Below are positions 8,829 to 19,500 of a stretch of 64,000 bases of DNA, piece by piece. The stretch is from positions 248,001-312,000 of the forward strand of contig JAJGBQ010000005.1 in NCBI GenBank assembly GCA_022457065.1, given 5' to 3'. The notes under the pieces are model-generated. The model saw only the letters and a program-made list of their open reading frames with translations. It was not told where the DNA came from and ran no database searches. This stretch comes from Curvularia sp. ZM96. Lineage: Eukaryota; Ascomycota; Dothideomycetes; Pleosporales; Pleosporaceae. Every line of letters starts with the position of its first letter. The stretch's first letter is position 1. A program made the translations under genes and the position numbers.

Positions 8829-10133
8829 ATGGCGGATACAACGAAAAAACAGAAGAAGTACGCTTTGATCGGCACTGGCGGTCGCTCTTCATTCTTCTAC
8901 ACTGCCATTGCAACCACATACAAAACCACATCTGTCATTGTAGCCCTATGCGACACAAACCAAACGCGCCTCGATTATGCAAACCAACAGCTACAATCCC
9001 TCGGGCATGCCCAAGTTCCCACATTCAAAGCGCAAGACTTCGACCGCATGATCCACGAGACACAGCCCGACGAGGTCATCATCACAACCATTGACCGCAC
9101 CCATAACAAATACATCGTCCGCGCGCTCGAGCTCGGTTGCAACGTAGTAACTGAAAAGCCCATGACCATCGACGCGCCTCGCTGCCGCGAAATCTTCTCC
9201 GCCGTCGAGCGCACTGGTCGAAAAGTCCGCGTAACATTCAACTACCGGTACGCACCGCACAACACTAAGGTCTGGGAGCTCATACGCAGCGGCGCCATCG
9301 GTACCGTAACAAGTATCCACTTTGAATGGATGCTCAATACGTCTCACGGCGCAGATTACTTCCGGCGCTGGCACCGCGACAAGCGCAACTCAGGGGGTCT
9401 GCTGGTGCACAAATCCACACATCACTTTGACCTTGTCAACTTCTGGCTGCAGTCACGACCGGAAACCGTTTACGCGCAGGGCGATCTGCGTTTCTACGGC
9501 CGCGAGAACGCAGAGGAAAGAGGCGTAACGGCGTTTTATACGCGTGCTCATGGAAGCGAAGTAGCGGCTAGCGATCCCTTTGCGCTGCATATGGAGAAGA
9601 ACGAAAAGCTGCGGCATATGTATCTCGATGCCGAGCATGAAGATGCGTATTATAGAGACCAGTCTGTGTTTGGCGACGGCATCAGCATAGAAGATACCAT
9701 GTCGTTGTTAGTGCGGTATCGCAATGGTGCAGTGCTCACTTACTCGCTCACAGCGTATGCGCCGTGGGAAGGATTCCGCGTCTCGTTCAATGGGACGGGC
9801 GGCCGGCTGGAAATGGAGGTCGTGGAGAACAGCTATGTGAACAGTGGGGGTGACCAGTCTCTTGAGGGTAGTCTGGAGAAGAGAAGTATCACGTTAAGGA
9901 AGCTGTTTGAGAAGCCAGTCGATGTCGAGATCCCAGAGAGCGTCGGCGCGCATGGTGGCGGTGATGAGGTCTTGTTGGCGGATTTATTTGGAGAGCAGGG
10001 CGCGAGTATCAATGGCGATATGAGGGCTGCAAGTCATATTGACGGCGCGCTGAGTATACTGACGGGTATTTGTGGGAACAAGAGTATGGCGACAGGACAG
10101 GTAGTGAGGGTTAGTGACGTATTTGACATTTGA
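8829..10133 (+). CDS. Gfo/Idh/MocA-family NAD(P)-dependent dehydrogenase
   Basis: This intronless protein has 434 residues. The N-terminal Rossmann fold starts YALIGTGGRS (11-20), and the family signature EKP is at 109-111. The second half is the alpha/beta C-terminal domain, with the substrate-pocket segment GGLLVHKSTHHFD (189-201) supplying the usual Lys/His/Asp residues. Members oxidise or epimerise sugars, inositols and related polyols using bound NAD(P). The ATG at 8829 is used because the four codons upstream are not preceded by an ATG. No signal peptide is seen, so it is probably cytosolic. Its divergent neighbour is an organic-anion-type permease, which suggests a two-gene catabolic unit. 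The specific substrate is unknown. Confidence 0.88.
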   Translation: MADTTKKQKKYALIGTGGRSSFFYTAIATTYKTTSVIVALCDTNQTRLDYANQQLQSLGHAQVPTFKAQDFDRMIHETQPDEVIITTIDRTHNKYIVRALELGCNVVTEKPMTIDAPRCREIFSAVERTGRKVRVTFNYRYAPHNTKVWELIRSGAIGTVTSIHFEWMLNTSHGADYFRRWHRDKRNSGGLLVHKSTHHFDLVNFWLQSRPETVYAQGDLRFYGRENAEERGVTAFYTRAHGSEVAASDPFALHMEKNEKLRHMYLDAEHEDAYYRDQSVFGDGISIEDTMSLLVRYRNGAVLTYSLTAYAPWEGFRVSFNGTGGRLEMEVVENSYVNSGGDQSLEGSLEKRSITLRKLFEKPVDVEIPESVGAHGGGDEVLLADLFGEQGASINGDMRAASHIDGALSILTGICGNKSMATGQVVRVSDVFDI

Positions 10134-10349
10134 TCGTAGGTAAGTGGAAATGACAAGTATTAACATCAGAGTTAAATTCGGATGCGACTCTCGTTTTCTA
10201 TCGATTGCCAATGGTAGTTTTAAAAGACATAATCTCATTAAAGGATATACATAGTGTAGAGGAAGTAAGATATAAACGAGCGTGGAGGTCATATACGTTC
10301 AAAAATCATGTGCTGTAATCATATTGAAGGATGAGCATTTTCGAAACCC

Positions 10350-11356
10350 TCAGATCAAATTCTCATGCAATGCAAAATACAATCCTGGTCGTGAAACAGG
10401 GCCCTTGGAAGAGTAGATGTTGCATGCACAACTGTTTGACTGGCGTATGTACATCACACCTAGGGCTGGGTGGTTACCAAACTCTGCATCGCAGAAGGGC
10501 AGACACTGCGTAGTAGACTGTGTGGCCATTGAATTGGATGGGCTTGGACCATCACAAGTGGTGTCGTAGTCGCATCCAGAGGCCATTGCGTAAGGGGTGC
10601 CGTCATACTCGCTCTTTGAAGGAGACAAGGCTGGAGTGGGAATAGGTACACCCGTATCCACGATTAGCGATGACATGGGATCGGCTGTTGTGTGACCCAA
10701 AAAGATTACGTAGGCTTGTTCGTTCCCGTGGACGAACTCGGTGCAGAGACGGAGGGGGTAGGTGAGGCGCTAATCGTGATCGTGCTCAAGGTAGACGGGG
10801 CGGCAGTCGACCTCAAAGGAGGCACCGAGCCACTGTTGGAGACAGCCCGTAGCGTACTCGAGCATCTCTTTGTGAAAACGACGCTAGTGCCTTTCTTTTC
10901 CCTAGCCAGTTTATTGAAGAACTTGCAGGTATAGGTCGAGGGCATCGAGGTGTTGGCCAATTCGAATCCAAAGCATCCCGTGTCTTTATTGCAGATTGAC
11001 TCGCATTCGTCGGCGCTGGAAACGCCCACGAGAATTTGGGTGATGTTTGCGGATGTGGAGGCGCTGCATGAAATACGATATTCGGATGTACATTTTGCCT
11101 GAGTGCCAGAGCAGATGTCGGTTAATGAGGCTGATCCAGCGGGAGCACAGTCTGGGTTGTTGAGGTATGGACATGTCGTGTTGGAAGAGTTGGCAGAAGG
11201 GCTGGGAGAAGGCAAGGCGGCAGGGATGCTCGAAACTGGAGTGCTTGCGGGGACATTGGGTGTTCGTTCGGGCGAGATACGAGTGCTTGACGATCCCAGA
11301 GCTACAGCACCCAACGGCGCCGCCATCATCGCCCCTAGAAAAACAAAGTACCGCAT
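10350..11356 (-). CDS. Secreted protein with PAN/Apple-like Cys region
   Basis: The protein starts at 11356 with a signal peptide (about residues 1-20, MRYFVFLGAMMAAPLGAVAL). A Ser/Pro/Thr-rich stretch follows, then a Cys-rich region (CPYLNNPDC to FTKRC) with the SADECESICNKDTGCFGFEL pattern of PAN/Apple modules, and another Ser/Thr/Pro linker. A second Cys-rich segment (GCDYDTTC to SNSCACNIYSS) lies in a different frame. Joining them needs an intron. The only in-frame option found is donor GTAATC (10709) to an acceptor at 10612, giving 302 residues, but the acceptor is weak. If the intron is wrong, the protein ends after 216 residues at 10706. The module suggests binding of carbohydrate or protein at the cell wall. 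No enzyme signature is seen. Confidence 0.65.
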
Positions 11357-12454
11357 AATGAATGAACTAGGGCTCTTAAAATTTGAGTCCTGGGAAGCGG
11401 TATGTAAAAATTAAGATAATAATAATAAAAGAATGACAGTAGTATTCGCTAGGTACGTACCCCGAGGGAGGGGACAAAAACAACATATATACGCTGCCGG
11501 AGTAAATTAAAATGAACCCGCCCCTTCTAAAAAGCTGTGTCTGGACAAACCGTATTTCCACATCTCACATACTATTTCACACCTAGTACGCCATAACCGA
11601 AACTTGTGTTTCTAGATCTCAGGGGGGAGGAAAACAGACGACGCCATAGTCCGGTCCCGTACCGTTGTTTCGGTGCGGTCGAGACTCTCACGCTATGAAT
11701 AGGGAAAAATAGAACGCGCCGACTTACCGAACTTGCTTCATAATCCATCTTCAGGTCAACGTGTAGAGCAGTGGCTACAATAGGAGACGATGACATAGAC
11801 ACAGCGTACTTCTAGGAGCTATGCTATGTAGAAACTGTAGTGTAACATCAAGTAGAAGTAGTTGATAACTCCCTCAGCTCGGAATCCGTCACTTTTGCAC
11901 GCGTGTTCTATTTTTTCCACAGGGTGCTGCTCTCAAAAAACATTCTTTACCCCTGAATCCATCCGTAGCCAAACTATGGTTCGCGACGCTACCTGTGGCG
12001 TTCCGTCAGCCCTACCTAAGCGCAAGGCTAAACAAGTGCCTCTTGCTAAGCGTGTTATCCCAAAAAAGAAAAACTAGGCCGCTGAAAAATCTCAAAAACG
12101 GCTAGCCAGCCAGCCAGCCGGGAGGCAAAAAAACAGACACCTAGGGTCGCTAGCATCGTACGAACTCCTCCCTTGCACCCGCATCTCAGAAAAGATGACT
12201 GAACTTGAGAAAAATGGCTCTTTTGAACAATTACATAGATATATATTTTCATCATCTGCTTCCTTATGCATGCAATATAGTTGGGCGTGTATTCTATCCA
12301 CGCCCACTGATGATAATGCTCCAATGCTACGCTTCTCGTATACACACTATTCTTACAAAAAGACAAGTGTACTAATACAGAAGAGGCCCTGCTACTTCCT
12401 CTTTTCCTTTGCTAGGGTACAAAAACAACAGAATCTCTTCGATTGACTAACCAA
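11357..12454. other. Intergenic DNA, no supported gene
   Basis: About 1.1 kb. It contains the promoter of the PAN-like gene, a few short basic frames without family likeness (for example one ending in Lys/Arg-rich codons at 12075) and a short CAGC-type simple repeat at 12101-12120. It also holds the 3' UTR of SWR1. Confidence 0.45.
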
Positions 12455-15400
12455 CTAATACTTCTTCTTTCTCTGCCTGACATGCGGATCCTGACCCTTT
12501 CTGTTCCGCTTTTGCCGATCGGTCGGCGGGCGATACGGCTCTTTGCCAAATTCTTCACGGTACAAACTTAGCATGTATTCATCCACATGTCGCTTCTGCT
12601 TTTCGTTGCCGTTGGCGTCCAATTCCTCTTCATCCTTGGCGCCGGCAGTTTCAGAAGCAGCCCTTGTAGCATTGACGCTTTCGTTAAAGTCGACCTTGTC
12701 TTCCTGAATCTCGTCGACAATTTCCTTCTGTGCGAGGTTTGCCGCAGCGCGGTCTTCTGTGTCTTCTACGGTGCCCATGACGCGTGCATCGCCTAGAAGG
12801 CCAATCTTCTCACCCAGCACGCGTTCCATGGCTGCACCAGCTTCGTCGGTTGTGTCGATACCCATGTCTTCATCCAGCGCATCCCGCCAGGTGACTCGGT
12901 TGAACGTGTCGGTAGTGAAATCGCCTTTTTGTATAATGACGTCATCGAGAAGGCGCTTTTGATTTGACTTGCGGAGAATGTTGGCTTCGATAGTGTATTC
13001 GCTCACAAACTTGTAAATGTGAACGTCGCGCGTTTGACCGATACGGTGAGCGCGATCCTGGCATTGCTTGTCCATAGCTGGGTTCCAGTCGAGGTCGTAG
13101 AAGATGACAGTGTCAGCGCCAGTGAGATTGATACCGAGACCACCGGATCGCGATGATAGAATAAAGCACAAGATGCGGGGGTCGTTATTGAAGCGATCGG
13201 TAAGGATCTGACGCTGTTCAATCTTGGTAGAACCATCGAGACGCAAGTAGCGATGTCCATGGATATTGAGGAACTGCTCTAAGATGTCGAGAACCTTTGT
13301 CATCTGGGTGAAGATGAGAGCTCGGTGGCCTCCAGCTTGCAAGTCTCGCAGGAGTGTCGCGAGGCGTTGGAGCTTGCCGCAATCATACTGGAGGAGACGC
13401 TTATCGGGAAACGCGATGGACTGGCGGATACGTGATGAGTGGAAGGGATCTGGCTGGTATGCTGCTTCTGAAGATCGGATCAAGTCGACACCACGTTTCG
13501 ACAAAGTCAGTGGGGTAAGCTCCTCGGCCGCAACAGCTGGTGTGACACATGTGAAGCGTGTGATGAGAGGCTCAAAGGCTTCAGCACGTTGCTCCAATGT
13601 GGGAATCATGTCGTAGAAGTGTGTGATTTGTTGATCGTGCCATTGTGACAAGACCCTTTGAGACTTCGGTGACCTGAAGCCGAGACGACCATGATGCCGT
13701 TGAACGATATCATATTGTGGTACATTCTCTGGCCGTGGTTGCAGGTGGGCCTGCCCAAAGCCATGGTATGTCGGATGAGGAGCATGGTGCGTGCGGTAAA
13801 GCGGCGGCCTTGGTACCTTCTTCCCTTCTGTAATAGCACCAAATGTGTACTCATGCCAATCGACTGTCACCGCATCGATAATGTCCTTTCCGTATATTGG
13901 CATGAACTGGGTGCGAGCGCGTGTAAGAGCGAGGCATGTCTGCAAATGGTCTCTAACGGCCACCTGCTCTCGTTTTGCCATGGTTGCAAGTGTCGATTGT
14001 AACGGAGAAGTTCCCGCCTCGATTGGCTTGTTGATACGTCGGGTTTGACGCTCAATCAGGTCTTCCAGAGGCCGCGTGGCACGGATTGGATAAGTACGTC
14101 GAGCATGGCCCAGCTGCGTTTGTTCTCGACGTACGAAGTTGAGATTCAGGGCATCCAGATTTAATTTCTTCTCTTCCATGTCCTCTTGCAATCGCTTTCG
14201 GATCAAAAGGTCTTTGATCTCGTACTCGGCAGCGACAGATTTTGGCATCGCCATGGATGTTACAATGGCTCGTGTTTCAAACAGGTCAGGGTGGTTGCAC
14301 ACTTTTCGCAACGACATCAGGCAGTTGATAATTGACATGTAGTTGCCAGAGGCCAAAATCTCCTTTGTCGATGCACGGCCCATGAAACCGTCGTAGAGTT
14401 GGCGTTGCCGTTTAGACAGCTTGCAGTAGACCACATGCTCGTACTTGGCCGGCATCTGCTTCTCGACTTCGGACTTCAAACGTCGAAGGAGGTAAGGTCG
14501 AAGAACCTCGTGGAGTCGCTTAACAATCTTCTGTGCCTCTGCGTCGAGCTGCTGGCGACCTTGGTCCAGAATTTGCGACGTAGGATTCTTCAGAGCCAGT
14601 GTGAATTCTTCCAATCCAGCAATGCGGCCTTCTCCTGCAAAACCCGCCGGCATCAAAAAGTAAAGCAACGACCAGAGCTCATCAATGTTGTTTTGAAGAG
14701 GGGTTCCCGTCAACAGCAGGCGTCGTTCAGTCCGGAGATTAAGCATAGTTTGCCAACGTTGAGACTTGAAGTTCTTGATGTTATGGGCTTCATCCAGCAC
14801 GAGATAACGCCAAGGACGCATCTTGAAAGCGGCAGCATCTTGAAGGATGAGTTGGTACGAGGTGATGACAACGTTGTACATGTCCTTGCCGGTGTTGCGC
14901 CACCCCAATCGCTTTCGTTTTCGCTCGTTGATATCGCCATAGTAGGTCAGGATCTTGAACCCAGGAAGAAACTTTCGGAACTCCATCTCCCAGTTCAGCA
15001 TAACACTCGTGGGCACGACAACCAAGTGCGGTCCCCAGATCTCGTGGCGGACAGCGAGGTAGGCCAAGAGCGAAATGGTTTGTATGGTCTTGCCCAAACC
15101 CATTTCGTCTGCTAGGATACCATTCGTATCAGACTCGTACAGATTTGCAAGCCAGTCCAGTCCGTCATGCTGATACTCTCGAAGCGTACCTCGGAGCAGG
15201 AATGGAACTTCAGTCCTTGGTGGCGAGGAAGCATGGCGAGATCGAGAAACACTCTTAGTTTGTACAACGTCTTCCATAGGCACGGCATCGGTGGCTTCGT
15301 CTTCGACTGACGGTTTGTGCTCGGCGACTTCAATGGAAGGAGCAGGCTCGGAGGGTGCCGTGTTCCCATTGACGTGCGGCTCATCCGTCTCGGCGATCGA

Positions 15401-17542
15401 ATCATGTCCATTCACATGAGGCTTCTTGTCGTCCTCGTTCACAGGGGTGGAAGCATGGCCATTGGCCTGCTCAGTCGACTGTTCCGCTTTCTCTGGCTCG
15501 TCATCCTCAATTGCGTTCTTTGCAGCTTCCTTCAATTTTTTGACATCCTTGGGCGCCAGGAAACCCATAAGGCCCAAGTCTTCTTCCCCACTGTCATCAT
15601 CTTCTGAGTCACCGCCCTCTTCTCCGTCGTTGCCTTCGGTTTCGGAACCTTCGTTGCTTGACCAAGCTTCACTGCCAGATTCCGAGCCTTCATCGTCCTC
15701 TGAATCCATGAGAGCATCGTCGACCTGGTCGAGCTCAACCGTAGCTGGGTCAATGTAGTCTGGTTTCTTCTCGTCTTCGTCATCCTCGTGGCCATGGAAT
15801 CCATTCGTGAGCGATTCCGGAAGTTCGTTGCCGTCCTCGGCATCAAGGTCTGGGTCAGGCGTCGGTGCAGGCGTACGTTCCTCATCATCATCGTCTTCGG
15901 ATTCACCTTCCGATTCAGAAGTACTGTCCGGTAGGTCTGGAAGTTGTCCATACTTCTCACGTAGTTGCTCGGCAGTAAGATTCGCATCGTCATCTTGCTC
16001 AATATCAGACTCGCTATCTGAACTCGAAGACATGACATCGTCATCAAGCTGCTGCTCAGAGGTGTTCGAAGCCCCGCTCTCAAAATCTTCCATGTCATCG
16101 AATTCTCGATCATCGCTCACCAACGAAGATGCACCATCACCAGCAATACGGCCTCCCAGAATTTCTTGCGCTTGGTTGAACATGTCGTCCATGGCCTTGT
16201 GTCCGAGCTGCACCTGTTCTTCCTCGTACCTGGCCACACGCTCCTTGTCGATTTCGACCTTGACCAGGCCCCACGCGTCCTTGACATCCTTGACCAGCTG
16301 CTTGTACCGCACCACTTGGCGCTCCGTCTCTTCTTGTTCGATTTCGTCCTGGCTCTTCCGCTTGAACTTGTTTTTCCAAAACTCGTAGGCATCTCTGGCC
16401 AGGGCCTTTGCTTGTCGGCGATGTAAAATCTTCTCTTCTTTCAGCAACTTGTTGAAGTGCAGGGCATGCGCAACCACATGATCCCAATGTCCGTACTGAG
16501 CTGGCGGCTCCGGTGCAGGCTCAGGAGCGTAGATGCTACATCGTGTTTGGCTCAACACTCCATGCTCGGCGGCTTCAACAATTTGCAGCCGGCGTTTTGC
16601 TTCGTCCTCGGCCTTCTCCTGTGTTATCCGCAACGCTTCCTCACCCTCTAATGGGTCGTCTTGCTGCAGCCATTCTTCGAGCGAAGCATACTGAGACTTG
16701 GGCGGGGCGTGGTGGGGGTGGCGGTTGGGAGGATCAGGCTTTCGTAGTCGCAAACGCAGCCGTGGCGCAGGTATCGATGAATTGGAGTCGTCGGGCGACG
16801 CATAAAGGCCAGCATCGGGATCATGACCGTTCGTATCAGGGGTTTCCATAAACTCATCGCCTTGAGGATCAGTCGACACCTGGGTACCCCTCCGCTGGCG
16901 GCCTCCCCGCTTGCGAGCACCGCCACTAGGTGACGCGTTCCGCACTGCAGGCGATGCAGCCGGTGTCTGCTTTGCAAGTGCGGAGGTCTTGGTGTTCCGC
17001 TCAGACTTGCGGGCCGGCGTGCTCAACGACTGTGTGGAAGCCTTCTTGGCGAGAGCGGATGCCTTTCCTTTCGGGACCGGCGTAGGCCCTGAGCCATTGC
17101 GCACCTCACGTCTGCCTGTACTCTTAGGGGTACCATTCGTCTGCGTCGCTTTCGTCGTCGACCGCGAGGCGGGCTTCGTGGGCTCTGGTGTGGGCGGCGC
17201 GGTCTCCCTATTCACACGTGATGACTTCCTAACGCCATTCTCGAAGACTGTCGTGGGCCCATCAGCCACAAACGACTTCCACGGGGGTGATGCAGCGCGT
17301 GATGTTGAGCGACGCGGCGTGGTTGTGTCTTCCAGTTTCCGCCGCTTTGCAGGGCGCTCAATGACGCCACCACCATTGCCATTTACAGACGCAGAGTGTT
17401 CTCCTTCGTTGGCGGTGAGAGGCGCATTGTCGTCGCCGGTGGCATCTCCATTTCGTGCGATGGTGGAGGGGCTGGGTGCGTCGGTCGAGTCGCGTGGTGG
17501 GATGGAATCGAGGTCGCGATCCGCGGCAGTAACTTCTTCCAT
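12455..17542 (-). CDS. SWR1: SWR1 chromatin remodelling ATPase
   Basis: A single uninterrupted frame encodes 1695 residues. It is the catalytic subunit of the SWR1 complex, which exchanges nucleosomal H2A for H2A.Z in the nucleus. The order is: disordered, basic N-terminus (1-280); HSA domain (around 340-400, HWDHVVAHALHFNKLLKEEK) that docks actin-related proteins; a long acidic stretch (about 490-690) fitting the H2A.Z-H2B-binding region; and the SNF2 ATPase. The Walker A motif DEMGLGKT is at 812-819 and the DEAH box at 917-920. A large insertion of some 350 residues splits the two RecA lobes, the mark of the INO80/SWR1 class. Motif VI DRAHRIGQ begins at 1496. The wording of motif II (DEAHNIKNFKSQRWQ) and the HSA sequence favour SWR1 over INO80. 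It diverges from the complex I gene across 0.6 kb. Confidence 0.95.
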   Translation of the reverse strand: MEEVTAADRDLDSIPPRDSTDAPSPSTIARNGDATGDDNAPLTANEGEHSASVNGNGGGVIERPAKRRKLEDTTTPRRSTSRAASPPWKSFVADGPTTVFENGVRKSSRVNRETAPPTPEPTKPASRSTTKATQTNGTPKSTGRREVRNGSGPTPVPKGKASALAKKASTQSLSTPARKSERNTKTSALAKQTPAASPAVRNASPSGGARKRGGRQRRGTQVSTDPQGDEFMETPDTNGHDPDAGLYASPDDSNSSIPAPRLRLRLRKPDPPNRHPHHAPPKSQYASLEEWLQQDDPLEGEEALRITQEKAEDEAKRRLQIVEAAEHGVLSQTRCSIYAPEPAPEPPAQYGHWDHVVAHALHFNKLLKEEKILHRRQAKALARDAYEFWKNKFKRKSQDEIEQEETERQVVRYKQLVKDVKDAWGLVKVEIDKERVARYEEEQVQLGHKAMDDMFNQAQEILGGRIAGDGASSLVSDDREFDDMEDFESGASNTSEQQLDDDVMSSSSDSESDIEQDDDANLTAEQLREKYGQLPDLPDSTSESEGESEDDDDEERTPAPTPDPDLDAEDGNELPESLTNGFHGHEDDEDEKKPDYIDPATVELDQVDDALMDSEDDEGSESGSEAWSSNEGSETEGNDGEEGGDSEDDDSGEEDLGLMGFLAPKDVKKLKEAAKNAIEDDEPEKAEQSTEQANGHASTPVNEDDKKPHVNGHDSIAETDEPHVNGNTAPSEPAPSIEVAEHKPSVEDEATDAVPMEDVVQTKSVSRSRHASSPPRTEVPFLLRGTLREYQHDGLDWLANLYESDTNGILADEMGLGKTIQTISLLAYLAVRHEIWGPHLVVVPTSVMLNWEMEFRKFLPGFKILTYYGDINERKRKRLGWRNTGKDMYNVVITSYQLILQDAAAFKMRPWRYLVLDEAHNIKNFKSQRWQTMLNLRTERRLLLTGTPLQNNIDELWSLLYFLMPAGFAGEGRIAGLEEFTLALKNPTSQILDQGRQQLDAEAQKIVKRLHEVLRPYLLRRLKSEVEKQMPAKYEHVVYCKLSKRQRQLYDGFMGRASTKEILASGNYMSIINCLMSLRKVCNHPDLFETRAIVTSMAMPKSVAAEYEIKDLLIRKRLQEDMEEKKLNLDALNLNFVRREQTQLGHARRTYPIRATRPLEDLIERQTRRINKPIEAGTSPLQSTLATMAKREQVAVRDHLQTCLALTRARTQFMPIYGKDIIDAVTVDWHEYTFGAITEGKKVPRPPLYRTHHAPHPTYHGFGQAHLQPRPENVPQYDIVQRHHGRLGFRSPKSQRVLSQWHDQQITHFYDMIPTLEQRAEAFEPLITRFTCVTPAVAAEELTPLTLSKRGVDLIRSSEAAYQPDPFHSSRIRQSIAFPDKRLLQYDCGKLQRLATLLRDLQAGGHRALIFTQMTKVLDILEQFLNIHGHRYLRLDGSTKIEQRQILTDRFNNDPRILCFILSSRSGGLGINLTGADTVIFYDLDWNPAMDKQCQDRAHRIGQTRDVHIYKFVSEYTIEANILRKSNQKRLLDDVIIQKGDFTTDTFNRVTWRDALDEDMGIDTTDEAGAAMERVLGEKIGLLGDARVMGTVEDTEDRAAANLAQKEIVDEIQEDKVDFNESVNATRAASETAGAKDEEELDANGNEKQKRHVDEYMLSLYREEFGKEPYRPPTDRQKRNRKGQDPHVRQRKKKY

Positions 17543-18158
17543 TCAGGAAGGGCGGGAGAAGCGGCCTGGGGAGCCTGTAGACCACCCGGCACGCAGCCAA
17601 ATCGACATATATCAGCTCAAAACGGACGCCACAGAGGAGTGTGATGGGTGCTGAAAGCAGTGAAAGGTCCAGATTCCAGATTTTGCCTCGCGCTGGGATG
17701 ATGCAATGAGATGGTGAAGTTGAGAGATGGTAAAAACAGCGCCTGGCGATAATGTTTGGCGACAATCACGCTAACGACCGGCACGGGCGCGCATATAGCC
17801 AACACTTTGACGCGCAGCCTGCAAGATCAGTAGTAAATCTTTTCGTACAGTGCATGAACTAGGACTATTTAAATGAGGTTTTCAAGGCAGCAGTGTTTGT
17901 CTTCTTTCCGGTAACTCTCTCTGTTGCTACCGTAGGGGAAGAACGGTGGTTCTGATGGTGGGCGTCTCTACCTAGCAAGACCAGAGGGGACCCACTTCTG
18001 TCCGCCAAGCCCAGCTGGGGTGCCGCAACTGAGCTCATCGCGAACGACACACCAAGCCAGCACCCCGACGAATCCGCCCTATCCCCCACATTTGCGCCGC
18101 CACGTACGTTCCGAACCCCGTCAATTGCCTCGAAGGCTCACTCACAGTTACCCCCAGC
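17543..18158. promoter_or_regulatory. Divergent promoter, SWR1 / complex I subunit
   Basis: A 616 bp region between two divergent start codons. It holds both promoters and 5' UTRs. No individual site can be assigned. Confidence 0.5.
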
Positions 18159-18776
18159 ATGTTCTCCAGGCGCATTGTCGCGGCCCGCCCGCTCGCCCGA
18201 TCCATCGTCCCCGTCGTCGCACGCCCACGCCCGCAATTCACCCAGGTTCGGACGGCTCTGACCGACGCTGAGAAGGCCAATCCCGAGCTCTCGGACCCCA
18301 ACCAAGTACGCCTTTCCCCTCTGTGGCTACGGAGCCCTAAGCAAAGCGAGGATAGGAGATGCTGATTTGATGTGTGTGTGACAGAATGGCGGCTACATCA
18401 ACCCACCTGCTGAGAAGCGAGGAAACCGCGACCCCTACGGCGATTACTGGGACAAGCAGGAGCGCCGTAACTACGGCGAGCCATGCCACGAGGACAACGA
18501 TATTATGGGTGTCCTAGCCCTGCACGACTACAACCACTTTACTCCCCAGTGGGGTTTTGTTCTCATGGGCACATTTGTTGCGACCGTCTTTGGCCTCTGT
18601 GCCGCTGTTAAGAGCGTCTACCCCGACAAGATCAGTGTCCCCAAGACGTACCCGGATGGTCTGGAGGCTGAACTTGGAGGCAAGGGCGCTGTACCGGTAA
18701 GTTGATTCGCAGAATTGTTGAAGTGGAGGTAGAGCTAATGTCGTCATAGGCGAGGAAGCCCGGTGAGACTTGGTAG
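18159..18776 (+). CDS. NDUFB8: NADH dehydrogenase (complex I) accessory subunit, NDUFB8-like
   Basis: Three exons (18159-18305, 18385-18696, 18750-18776) give 161 residues. Residues 1-31 are Arg/Ala/Pro-rich without acids and look like a mitochondrial presequence. The conserved core NGGYINPPAEKRGNRDPYGDYWDKQERRNYGEP and the downstream HEDND match the fungal form of the ASHI/NDUFB8 subunit of the complex I membrane arm. One membrane helix lies near residues 94-112 (GFVLMGTFVATVFGLCAAV), followed by a short tail facing the intermembrane space or matrix. Introns have GTACGC/ACAG and GTAAGT/ATAG ends, and all junctions are in phase 0. The last exon codes for only eight residues plus the stop. Confidence 0.85.
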
Positions 18777-19500
18777 ATTACTCACATGCGCAGAATAAGT
18801 CATGTATACAATACCACTTCAATGGAATTCTCTTTGTCAATTTGATACCTCGGACAATGTACATCTGATATTTATTTGGCATTCTTGACTCGGGCTTCAC
18901 CTCATCACAGTATTTTTTTCTAATTCGCATACGACCGGGCCACGACTCCTTGAAGGTCATTTCAAAACAAAAAAACAATCTGCAACATGTTCTTAGGTGT
19001 TGAGAAGACGTCCCATTGTCACCTCCTCTAACACGTTCACACAAGTACACGCACACGTGCTCGCACCTTACATAAAACATAACGCATAGACATCTATCTA
19101 TCTACCTAGCTACCTACCTATCAAATGAACCCAACTCAACATTGCCCTTAGCAGAGCCCAAAGGATAACATTAAATATATCGTCAGAAAACCTCGCACAT
19201 TCCTCCCGCAACCCTCTTCCCTTAGAACCATACGAAGAATGAACGCCAGGCTAATAAACCATTCTTATCTCGCTTCTGCTGACGAAAAGCCTGAAACCAG
19301 TCATCGAATAAGAAAAAACCCGGATAATGATGCGAAGAGGTATCAGAAGAGAAGGCGAGGTAGAAAGAAAACAAGAGGGGAATAGCGAGAAAGAAAGAGG
19401 TAGCAGAAAAAACGCCCGCCCATCACCACGCAAAAGAACCACAGTTGAGAAGCACACATGTGGCAATTAGAACGCTTATCCGTGTTCCCATATCTTTGTT
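18777..19500. other. Convergent 3' region
   Basis: Two genes converge here, so it should be the 3' UTRs and terminators of both. It includes a CTAT/CTAC tetranucleotide repeat (19091-19122). No gene is seen. Confidence 0.5.
19091..19122 (+). repeat. CTAT/CTAC tetranucleotide repeat
   Basis: About eight imperfect CTAT, CTAC and CTAG units in tandem between convergent genes. It is a simple sequence repeat. Confidence 0.75.

Noticed and set aside
11862..12077. Short plus-strand frame ending in a Lys/Arg-rich tail, resembling a transposase C-terminus
   Set aside because: Only the basic tail is suggestive. No DDE motif or inverted repeats were found around it.
14399..15115. 238-codon plus-strand frame inside SWR1
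   Set aside because: Antisense to the conserved SNF2 ATPase core and a mirror of its codons.
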